Source: an uncultured Ruminococcus sp. (lineage in GTDB: Bacteria > Bacillota > Clostridia > Oscillospirales > Ruminococcaceae). From it: DNA of 33,199 nt. The notes beneath the pieces were generated by a model that was given only the letters and a program-made list of their open reading frames with translations, was not told the origin of the DNA and made no database searches. The stretch lies in assembly GCA_900315755.1 (NCBI GenBank), contig ONAI01000033.1, positions 12,990 to 46,188 of the forward strand, written 5' to 3'. How positions within the stretch are numbered: the first letter of the stretch is position 1; each line of letters begins with the position of its first letter. This document shows, piece by piece, positions 15,017 through 23,251 of this stretch. The position numbers and the translations under genes were made by a program.

Positions 15017-16626
15017 GATTGCACCTCCTTGACAGGTATCCTTATACTTGTATGAAATCCCTCGTTTGCCATTGACATAAACCTTACTTCGCCGCCGAGA
15101 CTTTCCGTGCGGCTGCGTATCCCGTGCAGACCGTTGTGCTCCTCGATATTATCACAGCCGTCGCCGTTGTCGAGAATGTGGAGCTCGATGCGTTCGGGCA
15201 GGAATTTGAGGATAATGTCTATTTTGTCCGCGTTTGAATAGCGCAGAGCGTTGGTGATAGTTTCGCGGCAGTTGTCGTACATTTCTCTGATGCAGAACTG
15301 ATACCGCTCGTCCTCTTCCCCCTGAATGCACAGCTCGACTTCAACTCCGCGGATAGCTGTTACCACGGACTGTATGGCGTTGGTTACAGATGACATAAAT
15401 GCCTGATCGCGCAGATTGTTGATAGTACAGCGAAGCTGCGTGACACCGCTCCGTGAAAGCCCGTCTATCTCGGATACCTTTTCGAGAACGTCCGATGTAT
15501 CTGGGATTTCCGCCTGCATATCCGAGCGGAGCAGTCTTGCAAGGGCACTTATCATCGTGAAGGTATGTCCGGCTGAATCGTGCATTTCCTGAGCAATGCG
15601 GGTGCGTTCCTGTTCGAGGCTCAGCTGCTTTTCAGCGATCATATGCTCGTGGTATTCGGTGACATTGGTGAGAGTGATGGTACGTGCAACGAGGTTTCCG
15701 TTTTTGTTGTCGCAGTCGGACTGCTTAAGGCTGTAATACTCGTTACCGCATTTTATCTCCGCAGTCGAGAAATTCGCAGGTATCTCCTGATCTGCGGCTT
15801 CTGAAACCGCCTTGATGAATTGTTGTGAGGTTTTGATGTTCTTCAGAAAAGGCAGGCTTTCTATGTATTTGTTTTTATAGGAAATATAGCCGTTTGTATT
15901 GAAGATCACAACACCGCTGTCGATGTTGTCGATAGTTTCGCGCATTGCGATGCTGTTAATGTTGAGAAGCCCATACCTGCCGAGTGCGATGATGAGCAGC
16001 AGACTTGAAAGTCCGAAGATAAACGGCGTAAGGCGGAGTTTGGAGTGAAAGACGTTTGCGATGGAAAGTGTGTTTACGATAAGCGGTATCGCAGACGAAA
16101 GTATCAGCAGCACAGACTGCTTGTTTATCATTTCGTGTTTGCGTCTGTGTTTCAGTCCGATGAGTACAAAGCCGGAGATGATGCAGATATAGTATATCAT
16201 CTGGAAAACATAGAAAAGCGGACCGTATTTCACATCTCCCTCATCGAAAACTGAATAGTACAAATGATGCTTCTTGTTAGTGCATATGACTATCATTGAA
16301 GCTAATGAGATGAGCAGAGTGAGGCTCAGATTTTTCTTTGCTTTGGGCGATACTTCAGAGTATTCAGCGGTAAGCATAAGCCACAGCGGACTGAAACAGC
16401 TGATACCGACGTTGCCTATGAGGTAGCTTTTCCAGTATTGCGACTGCGTTGCCGAAAACTGAATGAGCAGCTCGGAGACTATCCAAAGAACTATTGAAGC
16501 CTGACAGCTGATGAAGAGCCTTGCCAGGCGGTTGCGGTTACCGCGTCCGAGCACCCACGCGAGTGAGCCTATCATACCGCAAAGTCCCAATATAAGAAGA
16601 ATTGCAGATATAATACTTATCTTCAT
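15013..16626 (-). CDS. Sensor histidine kinase with multi-helix membrane input (NarX/DesK-type core)
   Basis: 537 residues. Seven or eight N-terminal membrane helices (about 1-225) resemble the 7-helix input region of Firmicute kinases. A PAS-like region (about 230-320) and the HisKA_3 segment with His349 in RIAQEMHDSAGHT follow. The ATPase domain has an N box in RETITNALRYSNAD, then LDNGDGCD and LHGIRSR. The frame opens at 16650, but GAGGAGG lies 5 nt before the ATG at 16626, which is preferred. The membrane input suggests that a lipid, a membrane state or a small hydrophobic ligand is sensed. It is the partner of the LuxR-type regulator. Confidence 0.92.
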   Translation of the reverse strand: MKISIISAILLILGLCGMIGSLAWVLGRGNRNRLARLFISCQASIVLWIVSELLIQFSATQSQYWKSYLIGNVGISCFSPLWLMLTAEYSEVSPKAKKNLSLTLLISLASMIVICTNKKHHLYYSVFDEGDVKYGPLFYVFQMIYYICIISGFVLIGLKHRRKHEMINKQSVLLILSSAIPLIVNTLSIANVFHSKLRLTPFIFGLSSLLLIIALGRYGLLNINSIAMRETIDNIDSGVVIFNTNGYISYKNKYIESLPFLKNIKTSQQFIKAVSEAADQEIPANFSTAEIKCGNEYYSLKQSDCDNKNGNLVARTITLTNVTEYHEHMIAEKQLSLEQERTRIAQEMHDSAGHTFTMISALARLLRSDMQAEIPDTSDVLEKVSEIDGLSRSGVTQLRCTINNLRDQAFMSSVTNAIQSVVTAIRGVEVELCIQGEEDERYQFCIREMYDNCRETITNALRYSNADKIDIILKFLPERIELHILDNGDGCDNIEEHNGLHGIRSRTESLGGEVRFMSMANEGFHTSIRIPVKEVQS

Positions 16627-16644
16627 TGAGTCCTCCTCGGAGAC

Positions 16645-16685
16645 GAACATATTAATTGCGTTAAAAATGCAATACTGAACATATT
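16645..16685. repeat. Direct repeats around a dyad upstream of the kinase operon
   Basis: GAACATATT occurs at 16645-16653 and 16677-16685, 32 nt apart (about three helical turns). Between them ATTGC (16655-16659) and GCAAT (16669-16673) form an inverted repeat. It may be an operator for autoregulation; no convincing -10/-35 pair was found here. Confidence 0.4.
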
Positions 16686-16710
16686 ATTTTTCTGCTTTCG
16701 TTTTCTGATC

Positions 16711-17397
16711 TCAGAAACTGAATGAACCGCTTTCGCGGAACGAAAAAACATTACCTTTTTCGCCTATTACGAGAACGTCCTCAAGAAGTATATCGAGTTT
16801 CTGGATAGAAGATGCTATATTATTTGTTATGAGGTAATCGTTATCCTCCGGAACAGCGATATGGTCTTTGTGGTTGAATGCTATAATGACGTGTGAAGCG
16901 TCTGTGAAGAGAATATCCTCGAGCAGTCCGCGGAGAGTGACTGTTCCGCGCAGGATGCAGTCCACGGGACAATCGCGTGCATTGACGATATTCAAAAGTT
17001 CATCGCAAAGGATGAGTGAAACGGTATTTGCCGGCAGACGGCAGAAGCGCTCCTTGACATAATTCTTTATCACCTCGCGCGGATCGCAGCAGACCTCCAT
17101 AAGCTTCTGTTCGGAAAGCTTATCAACTATTTTGCCGATCGTATTCAGCAGATCAGCACTCGAAGCGCCTATACCGGCGACCTTCTGGAGCTCGGATGGC
17201 TCTGAGTGGATTATATTATCTATCGTATCAAACTCTTTCAGGAGATTGCTTGCCGCAGTGCTTGTGTTGGAGCGTGGAATGGTAGTGAACAGCAGCATTT
17301 CGATGAGTTCCTGATCGGTAAACCCTGAGAATCCGTTGGAAAGGTATTTTTGTCTGAGACGTTTTCTGTGTCCGTTATGAACGTGTTTTTCAGGCAT
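16711..17397 (-). CDS. radC: RadC-like JAB-domain protein with a damaged JAMM motif
   Basis: 228 residues. A helical and helix-hairpin-helix N-terminus (KVAGIGASSADLL) and a C-terminal MPN/JAB fold with a VSLILCDELLNIV strand. Ordinary RadC proteins have the metal site HNHPSGDPTPSxxD; here the matching stretch is FNHKDHIAVPEDND, so the first His is Phe and the PSGDPTPS core is lost, although the second His and the terminal Asp remain. Zinc binding and peptidase activity are doubtful. Despite the name, the role in DNA repair is not established for the family. The start ATG 17397 has GAGGTG 6 nt upstream; a GTG at 17406 is less likely. It is transcribed from its own promoter. Confidence 0.85.
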   Translation of the reverse strand: MPEKHVHNGHRKRLRQKYLSNGFSGFTDQELIEMLLFTTIPRSNTSTAASNLLKEFDTIDNIIHSEPSELQKVAGIGASSADLLNTIGKIVDKLSEQKLMEVCCDPREVIKNYVKERFCRLPANTVSLILCDELLNIVNARDCPVDCILRGTVTLRGLLEDILFTDASHVIIAFNHKDHIAVPEDNDYLITNNIASSIQKLDILLEDVLVIGEKGNVFSFRESGSFSF

Positions 17398-17431
17398 AGT
17401 GTTCACCTCTTATGCAATGATGTATCAATTA

Positions 17432-17460
17432 AGTATAACACATCTGCGGAGATTTTTCAA
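17432..17460 (-). promoter_or_regulatory. radC promoter
   Basis: Minus strand TTGAAA (17460-17455), 17 nt, TATACT (17437-17432); start expected near 17425, about 28 nt before the ATG. Confidence 0.8.
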
Positions 17461-17513
17461 TAGATAACAGTTTTTGAGGTTTGAGAAAAATATCACAAAA
17501 AAGATCGTAATAT

Positions 17514-17556
17514 GTATAGTTATACTATTGACTTTGCGGTAAAACTGTGGTAAAAT
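17514..17556 (+). promoter_or_regulatory. Promoter and dyad upstream of the dockerin esterase
   Basis: TTGACT (17528-17533), 17 nt, TAAAAT (17551-17556). A 12-base palindrome, GTATA-GT-TATAC (17514-17525), sits just before the -35 and may be an operator. The leader is about 65 nt. Confidence 0.75.
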
Positions 17557-17629
17557 CTATACAGATGTATTCGCGTGATCTTCGAGCGCTTTAGGCAGCG
17601 TGAGATATTTATGAACTGGAGGATTTAAT

Positions 17630-20600
17630 ATGCGATTCAAAAAAATTGTCAGCGGTATCGTTTCGGCAGCGATGTCGCTGGGTATGTTTGCGGGTATAGG
17701 CGAGATCCCGGCAAAATCAGGACTTGAAGCTTCGGCGGCAGCCACAGAATGGAAATTCGATCTCGGCGGAGGCGGCACCGAAAGCGGCTACACCGGAGTA
17801 TCGGCTTCGGACGGCTATAACACTTCAAGGGGCTACGGTTTCGCTCAGACATGGAACGTAACCAACGCTTCGACAAGCGGACGCGGTGCCGGCAGCGATT
17901 GCGTTGTATTTAATTCCGATGATACCGGCAATACTTTCAATGTCGATCTCCCGAAGGGCCTTTATGAGGTCAAGGTTACAGTCGGCAATGCGCCGCGTAC
18001 CTCTATCAAAATGGAGGGTATGCTTCAGATGATGAACCTCACAAGGCTGAATGCCACTGAAACAGTCAAGCTTCCGGTAACAGACGGACAGCTCAATATA
18101 CAGGCTGTTACAGGCATCAAGAACGGTGAGAGGTCAATATCTGCTATCGAGATAAAACAGGTGAATACTACCGGTGAGATGCCGCCGACTGTATGGATAT
18201 GCGGCGATTCCACCGTTGCGAACTACTATAATCAGGATGATTCTGCTCAGCACGGCTGGGGACAGTTCTTCCAGAGCAAGATCGCAGGAAGCGGATACGA
18301 AGTCCGCAATATGGCAACATCAGGACAGTACGCTAAGGGATTCCTCGACGGCGGTCAGTTCGCACCTATCGAAGCATACGGTAAAAAGGGCGATTATTAC
18401 ATAATCTCTATCGGTATCAACGATAAGAACTATTCCAATGAAACTGAATATGCCGAAACTGTTACATATATGACGCAGAAGGCAAAGGCAAAGGGGATGA
18501 CAGTGCTCCTTGTAAAACAGCAGGGAAGACGAGGCGACCTCACAAGAAGTCCGCTGCTTACCGGACGCTGGTTCGGCGGTCAGCTCGATCAGGTCGGTGC
18601 TGCTGAGAATGTTAAGGTCCTCGACCTGTTCACACCGTGGCAGGATTTCGGTCTTTCTGTCGGCTATGACGGAATGGCTTCCTACTATGCTATACAGGCT
18701 AACGGCTCTGCGGACGATCTCCACCAGAGCAAGGCGGGTGCTGTTAAATTAGCCGAGATAATGGCTGACCTTACAGGTCTTGCACCTCAGCCTGCTGAAA
18801 TGGATACCTCTGTGAAGTATCGTTTCAAGAACGTAAACAGCGGACTTTACCTCGAAGTCAAGGACGGTAAGGCAGAAGCCGGTGCAAATGTTCAGCAGTG
18901 GAACGGAGACAGCATAGGCGACTGGAATACGTGGCATCTCAGACATAAGGGCTATAATTATTACGAGATCTGGTCTGAGCTTGACGGCGGTCAGACATTC
19001 CTGCTTGATGTTGACTATGGCAAAGCAGATAACGGAACAAATATAGGCATCTATACTAATACTAACTCAAACGCTCAGTGGTTCAGGTTCTTCCCGAATA
19101 CGGACGGCAGCTATACTATCGTTACAAGATGCTCCGGTGACAGCAGTGCAATGGAGGTCGCAAGTGCTTCGATGTCGGCTGGTGCTAATGTTCAGGAGTG
19201 GGAGCGCAATTCGCATAACTGCCAGAAGTGGATCGCAGAGGTCGTTAAAGAGGAGGATCCCACAACAGAGCCTGTTACAGATGAACCGGTGACCGAAACA
19301 GAAGCGCCTGTAACTCATGGCAATGTTATAAAGAAGCGTCCGGGCGATGCGAACTGTGACGGTCAGGTAGATATGTCGGATGTTGTTATGATAATGCAGT
19401 ATTTCCTGAATCCTGCAAAATACGGAGTCGGAAAAGAGGACGGTATTACAGATAAAGGCATAATCAACGCTGATGTTGTCGGCAATGACGGCGTAAATCT
19501 TCAGGATGCCATGTTTATCCAGCGCTGCACACTTCTGCTCGAAGAGCTTCCGCCTGTCGAATACGAGGAAGAGCCTGTAACCGAGCCTTCTGATCCGTGG
19601 GCTGGCTACTATTTCGCAGTGGATCAGGAGTGGACTGACGGCTGGACTCAGGATACAAATGCCGGATATACCAAGACGGATGCTTCAATGGGCAAGACCT
19701 CAAATACCGGATATATCGACCTCGCAAATCAGCTCGGCAGCAGTATCACATTTACTGTGAATGCTCCGGAAGCCGGAAGATATATGGCGTACGTCCGCTT
19801 TGCCAACGGCTCGGCGGCAGACAGAAAGACCGCCGTATACGTGAACGGCGATACCCAGACCTACTGGATGCAGTCCTTTGCGCCGACCGGTGCATGGACC
19901 AACTGGGATGCACTCGGACTTGTACTTCCGCTCAAAGCCGGAGAGAACAAGATCAAGTTTGAATCGGCAGTCAGCGACGGCGGTCCGAATTTCGATTACC
20001 TCACGATAACGCTTACCGATGAGCCTGTTGCTGAGGTCTATGATCCTAACGCTCACGGTCAGGATATCGACACAAGCAAGCCTGCACTTTATCTTGTTGG
20101 TGATTCGACCTGTATGTACTACGATGCACGAAAGCAGTCACAGCAGGGCGGTCCTATACAGGGCTGGGGTTATAATATCCCCGAATTCTTCTCGGACGGT
20201 CTGAGCATCTACAACCACGCAATGGCTGGAAGAAGCTCCAAGAAATTCTACGATGAAGGCAGATTTGCAGCTGTTGCTGATAACCTAAAGCAGGGCGATT
20301 TCGTGACTATACAGTTTGCGATAAACGATGCGGGAAAGTCCTATGCAGACAGATATGCTCCGCTCTGCGGCAATGTTGATAATCCTTCGAGCGGCTCATA
20401 TGAGTGGTACATAACGTCCTTCATAAAGGATACTAAGGCTAAGGGAGCAACACCTATCCTGATGTCCTGTACGCTCGGACTGAAAGCTTACAGCAATGGC
20501 AGATTCGTGGGATCATACACAGATTACGCTGATGCCTGCAAGCGTCTTGCGGCTAAGTACTCAATACCATACGTTGATGTCAACGGCGCTATGGTGAATT

Positions 20601-20749
20601 ACTACAATTCTATCGGCTACGACAACGCTGCTAAGCTGCATTTCGATACAACTCACTTAAATGAGACAGGTTCACCTGTAATTGCACAGCTCATTGCCAA
20701 TGAGCTCAAAAAAGCAAATATCAATGGTTTAAGCGAATATGTGAAATAA
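17630..20749 (+). CDS. Secreted dockerin protein with two SGNH (rhamnogalacturonan acetylesterase-like) domains
   Basis: 1039 residues, exported by an N-terminal signal peptide (about 1-37). In order: a beta-rich N-terminal module (about 40-175); SGNH esterase 1 (about 187-385) with GDST (Ser194), GIND (Asn264) and DDLH (Asp362, His365); a ricin-type/CBM13-like module (about 395-537); a Thr/Glu/Pro linker; a type I dockerin (about 572-636) whose two calcium repeats begin GDANCDGQVDMSD and NADVVGNDGVNLQD; a CBM6/35-like module (about 658-798); and SGNH esterase 2 (about 819-1037) with GDST (Ser826), AIND and DTTH (Asp1006, His1009). Family knowledge suggests removal of acetyl groups from pectic rhamnogalacturonan or other plant polysaccharides. 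The dockerin would attach it to a cellulosome scaffold. GGAGG precedes the ATG. It is a single-gene unit. Confidence 0.92.
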   Translation: MRFKKIVSGIVSAAMSLGMFAGIGEIPAKSGLEASAAATEWKFDLGGGGTESGYTGVSASDGYNTSRGYGFAQTWNVTNASTSGRGAGSDCVVFNSDDTGNTFNVDLPKGLYEVKVTVGNAPRTSIKMEGMLQMMNLTRLNATETVKLPVTDGQLNIQAVTGIKNGERSISAIEIKQVNTTGEMPPTVWICGDSTVANYYNQDDSAQHGWGQFFQSKIAGSGYEVRNMATSGQYAKGFLDGGQFAPIEAYGKKGDYYIISIGINDKNYSNETEYAETVTYMTQKAKAKGMTVLLVKQQGRRGDLTRSPLLTGRWFGGQLDQVGAAENVKVLDLFTPWQDFGLSVGYDGMASYYAIQANGSADDLHQSKAGAVKLAEIMADLTGLAPQPAEMDTSVKYRFKNVNSGLYLEVKDGKAEAGANVQQWNGDSIGDWNTWHLRHKGYNYYEIWSELDGGQTFLLDVDYGKADNGTNIGIYTNTNSNAQWFRFFPNTDGSYTIVTRCSGDSSAMEVASASMSAGANVQEWERNSHNCQKWIAEVVKEEDPTTEPVTDEPVTETEAPVTHGNVIKKRPGDANCDGQVDMSDVVMIMQYFLNPAKYGVGKEDGITDKGIINADVVGNDGVNLQDAMFIQRCTLLLEELPPVEYEEEPVTEPSDPWAGYYFAVDQEWTDGWTQDTNAGYTKTDASMGKTSNTGYIDLANQLGSSITFTVNAPEAGRYMAYVRFANGSAADRKTAVYVNGDTQTYWMQSFAPTGAWTNWDALGLVLPLKAGENKIKFESAVSDGGPNFDYLTITLTDEPVAEVYDPNAHGQDIDTSKPALYLVGDSTCMYYDARKQSQQGGPIQGWGYNIPEFFSDGLSIYNHAMAGRSSKKFYDEGRFAAVADNLKQGDFVTIQFAINDAGKSYADRYAPLCGNVDNPSSGSYEWYITSFIKDTKAKGATPILMSCTLGLKAYSNGRFVGSYTDYADACKRLAAKYSIPYVDVNGAMVNYYNSIGYDNAAKLHFDTTHLNETGSPVIAQLIANELKKANINGLSEYVK

Positions 20750-20757
20750 AAAATCGG

Positions 20758-20781
20758 CTGCTCTCCTTTAAAGGAGAGCAG
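20758..20781. terminator. Perfect 24-base palindromic hairpin between converging genes
   Basis: CTGCTCTCCTTT and its exact complement, 8 nt after the esterase stop. A T run follows it only on the minus strand, so it best stops read-through from rpmB; on the plus strand it may protect the esterase mRNA 3' end. Confidence 0.65.
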
Positions 20782-20798
20782 TTCTGCATAAAAAAATA

Positions 20799-20822
20799 AG
20801 AGCGCTCCTTCCGGAACGCTCT
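20799..20822. terminator. rpmB terminator, probably bidirectional
   Basis: A 10-bp stem (AGAGCGCTCC 20799-20808 with GGAACGCTCT 20813-20822; one wobble pair) and a 4-nt loop. On the minus strand TATTTTTTTA follows; on the plus strand TTATTTC. Confidence 0.85.
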
Positions 20823-20838
20823 TTATTTCGTTGAACAA

Positions 20839-21027
20839 TTAGTTAGCTCTCTCAACTTTACCTGAACGCAGGCATCTTGAGCAAGCGTAGATATGACAAG
20901 GAGTACCCTTGACGATAGCCTTAACACGCTTAACATTAGGCTTCCATGTTCTGTTTGTTCTTCTGTGAGAGTGAGAAACCTTGATACCGAAAGTAACTCC
21001 CTTGCCACAAATATCACATTTTGCCAT
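20839..21027 (-). CDS. rpmB: 50S ribosomal protein L28
   Basis: 62 residues, the normal length. It starts MAKCDICGKG at ATG 21027 with AAGGAGGTG upstream; the frame extends further but without a ribosome site. The two cysteine pairs CDIC and CSRC make a zinc-binding version of L28. The VSHSHRRTNRTWKPN block is typical. L28 is a component of the large ribosomal subunit near the peptide exit region. It is a single-gene unit, divergent from the M50/scp operon. Confidence 0.97.
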   Translation of the reverse strand: MAKCDICGKGVTFGIKVSHSHRRTNRTWKPNVKRVKAIVKGTPCHIYACSRCLRSGKVERAN

Positions 21028-21073
21028 CAGGCTGCACCTCCTTAAAAAACTTGTGAAAAAATACAACATGATT

Positions 21074-21102
21074 ATTCTAACACAAAACTAAAAAAAAAGC
21101 AA
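21074..21102 (-). promoter_or_regulatory. rpmB promoter
   Basis: Minus strand TTGCTT (21102-21097), 17 nt, TAGAAT (21079-21074); an AT-rich tract lies upstream. Confidence 0.7.
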
Positions 21103-21160
21103 GTGTTTTTTGAAAAAAACTTGAAAAAATTTTTTGAGAGGTTAAATTTTCGTATATTAC

Positions 21161-21189
21161 TTGAAAATATTGTTAGAATGTAGTATAAT
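21161..21189 (+). promoter_or_regulatory. Promoter of the M50-scpAB operon
   Basis: TTGAAA (21161-21166), 17 nt, TATAAT (21184-21189); start near 21196, 39 nt before the first ATG. No second strong promoter was seen until 28.8 kb, so it may drive the whole run. Confidence 0.85.
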
Positions 21190-21234
21190 ATAAACTGTAT
21201 TATTATTTATAGGTGACATTTTGAAAGGATAATT

Positions 21235-21939
21235 ATGAACATAGAACATTTTATCAAATATTTTGCAAGAGCTGCGACTCTTCTTCTTGTACTTCCTCTG
21301 CATGAGTCCGCACACGCTCTTGTTGCAAAGCTTCACGGAGATGATACTGCTGACAGACAGGGACGTATAACGCTGACACCTTTCGCTCATCTCGATCCGA
21401 TGGGCTCGCTGCTCATGCTGCTAACCGGCTTCGGATGGGCTAAGCCGGTTGAGGTTAATCCTTCAAGAATGAGAAATCCTCGCAGAGGAATGGCTCTTAC
21501 TGCGCTCGCAGGACCTGTCTCGAACCTCATCGCTGCCTTCGCTGCCGGACTTGTCAAAGCCTGTATGCTATGTACAGAGGACGGCTTCCGGGCATATCGT
21601 GATTACCTTCTCAATGACCGTATTACTACAACATTCTGCGTAATGCTGCTCATGGAGTTCCTGATGATAGTGAATATCGGTCTCGCGATTTTCAACCTCA
21701 TACCGATACCGCCGCTTGACGGTTTCAATGTAATGCGCTATTTCACAAGCAATAAGTTTGACCGCTGGGTATATATGCACTACCGTGAGATACAGATGGG
21801 ATTCCTTGCTTTCATATTGATACTCAATCTCGATCTGATCCCGCATAAGTACAATCTGCTTTATCTCGCACAGGATAAGGTCTATAACTGGATGTGGGAC
21901 ATACTTGTCAAGATTCCTGAACATAAGTGGGGCAACTGA
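21235..21939 (+). CDS. M50 (site-2 protease) family membrane metalloprotease
   Basis: 234 residues with about five to six membrane helices. The zinc motif HESAH (His23, Glu24, His27) lies in the first helix, and the third ligand region is IPIPPLDGFNV (Asp162). A GPVSNLIAAF motif lies between them. M50 enzymes cut membrane-embedded substrates such as anti-sigma factors or signal peptide remnants. This short form without a PDZ domain commonly lies directly upstream of scpA in Clostridia; its substrate is not known. GAAAGGAT precedes the ATG. The stop is 2 nt before scpA. Confidence 0.92.
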   Translation: MNIEHFIKYFARAATLLLVLPLHESAHALVAKLHGDDTADRQGRITLTPFAHLDPMGSLLMLLTGFGWAKPVEVNPSRMRNPRRGMALTALAGPVSNLIAAFAAGLVKACMLCTEDGFRAYRDYLLNDRITTTFCVMLLMEFLMIVNIGLAIFNLIPIPPLDGFNVMRYFTSNKFDRWVYMHYREIQMGFLAFILILNLDLIPHKYNLLYLAQDKVYNWMWDILVKIPEHKWGN

Positions 21940-21941
21940 TA

Positions 21942-22697
21942 ATGGAAAGCATATCGTTCAAGCTGGAGGTCTTTGAAGGCCCTCTTGATCTGCTGCTGAA
22001 CCTCATAAACAAGCATAAACTGAATATCTGCGATATTGAGATCTCGAAGCTGCTTGAACAGTATCTGCTTTACATGGATCAGGCGCGTGAACAGGATCTC
22101 GAACTTGCAGGAGAATTCCTTGAAATGGCGGCGCGGCTCATCTATATCAAGACCGCTTCACTTCTTCCGCAGCCGGAAGAGGCTGAACAGATGAAGAAGG
22201 AACTTGAGGGCGCTCTTATTGAGTATTCGCTCTGTAAGCTTGCGGCTGCAAAGCTTGCCGAGTCTTTCTGCGGCGGTGATATTTTCGTAAGAAAGCCTAT
22301 GAAGATAAAGGCGGATATGACGTATTCTCTTGTGCATGAGCCGGAACGTCTTGCCATTGCTTACAGCATGATCTCGCAGAAAAGTATCAAAAATGAAGTC
22401 TCTAAGCTGAGAGTTGAAAACAAGATCAATTCTGTGGTGAAACGCAGGATAGTTTCAGTTATATCAAAAGTAGTCCACGTTCTGAGAGAGCTTTATTCCA
22501 CAGGCGAGGTCTATATGGACAAGCTCTACGACGGCGTTACCGACCGTTCAGCAAGAGTTGCTACATTCCTTGCTGTCCTCGAACTCACAAGATCGGGGCG
22601 TATCACTATCAGCGAGGACAATATGATGATTTTTTTCAAGGGAAGAAAGAACGGAGTGAAAAAAACTTGGAGATCAAAGAGAAACTCGGAGCAATAG
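21942..22697 (+). CDS. scpA: Segregation and condensation protein A (kleisin)
   Basis: 251 residues. The N-terminal kleisin signature FKLEVFEGPLDLLLNLINKH and the EFLEMAARLIYIKTASLLP block are typical. It bridges SMC heads and binds ScpB dimers in the condensin complex that compacts and separates chromosomes. ATG at 21942 is chosen because the conserved N-terminus begins there; the upstream GTG at 21927 lacks a ribosome site. The C-terminal winged-helix region (VATFLAVLELTRSGRI) is intact. The 3' end overlaps scpB by 31 nt. Confidence 0.96.
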   Translation: MESISFKLEVFEGPLDLLLNLINKHKLNICDIEISKLLEQYLLYMDQAREQDLELAGEFLEMAARLIYIKTASLLPQPEEAEQMKKELEGALIEYSLCKLAAAKLAESFCGGDIFVRKPMKIKADMTYSLVHEPERLAIAYSMISQKSIKNEVSKLRVENKINSVVKRRIVSVISKVVHVLRELYSTGEVYMDKLYDGVTDRSARVATFLAVLELTRSGRITISEDNMMIFFKGRKNGVKKTWRSKRNSEQ

Positions 22698-23233
22698 AGG
22701 CTATACTCTTTGCAAGCGGCGAGCCTATCGAGATATACCGTCTTTCAGAGGCGAGCGGAGTGGACATTGGTTCTCTGCCTTCAATGGTAAGACTGCTCAA
22801 CGACCGCTATGAGGACTGCGGCAGCGGTATCACGATAAAAAAACTCGACAGCAGCTATCAGATGTGTACGCGCGAGGAGTTTTCACCGCAGGTAAAAGCG
22901 GCTCTTGAAACTAAACGTTCTGCACCGCTTTCAAATGCCGCTCTTGAGGCTCTGACAATAATCGCATATAATCAGCCCGTTTCAAAGGGATTCGTAGAGA
23001 ATGTGCGCGGAATAGACAGCTCATCGGTAATAAACAACCTCGTTGAGAAAGGTCTCGTTGAAGAGGCAGGAAGGCTCGATGTTCCCGGAAAGCCGATAGT
23101 TTACCGTACTACTCCGGTATTCCTCCGAAGCTTCGGGCTTAGTTCGATAGCTGATCTTCCACCTCTGCCGGATCAGCCTATGCTGACCGAATTTGATACT
23201 GAAAACGATACCGCCGATCCGGACGGCATCTGA
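22667..23233 (+). CDS. scpB: Segregation and condensation protein B
   Basis: 188 residues, family-typical. Two winged-helix parts: the N-terminal GAIEAILFASGEPI and the central ALEALTIIAYNQPVSK, then PIVYRTTPVFLRSFGL. It dimerises and binds ScpA in the SMC complex. The start is a TTG inside scpA, preceded by GGAGTG at about 12 nt. No in-frame ATG near the conserved N-terminus would keep the family start, so the TTG is preferred. Confidence 0.95.
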   Translation: MEIKEKLGAIEAILFASGEPIEIYRLSEASGVDIGSLPSMVRLLNDRYEDCGSGITIKKLDSSYQMCTREEFSPQVKAALETKRSAPLSNAALEALTIIAYNQPVSKGFVENVRGIDSSSVINNLVEKGLVEEAGRLDVPGKPIVYRTTPVFLRSFGLSSIADLPPLPDQPMLTEFDTENDTADPDGI

Positions 23234-23251
23234 TAGAAAGGAGCAACAGTG

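Noticed and set aside
20758-20822. Paired hairpins as an attenuator or riboswitch
   Set aside because: They lie between converging stops, and each has a T run in at least one direction, so they are ordinary terminators.
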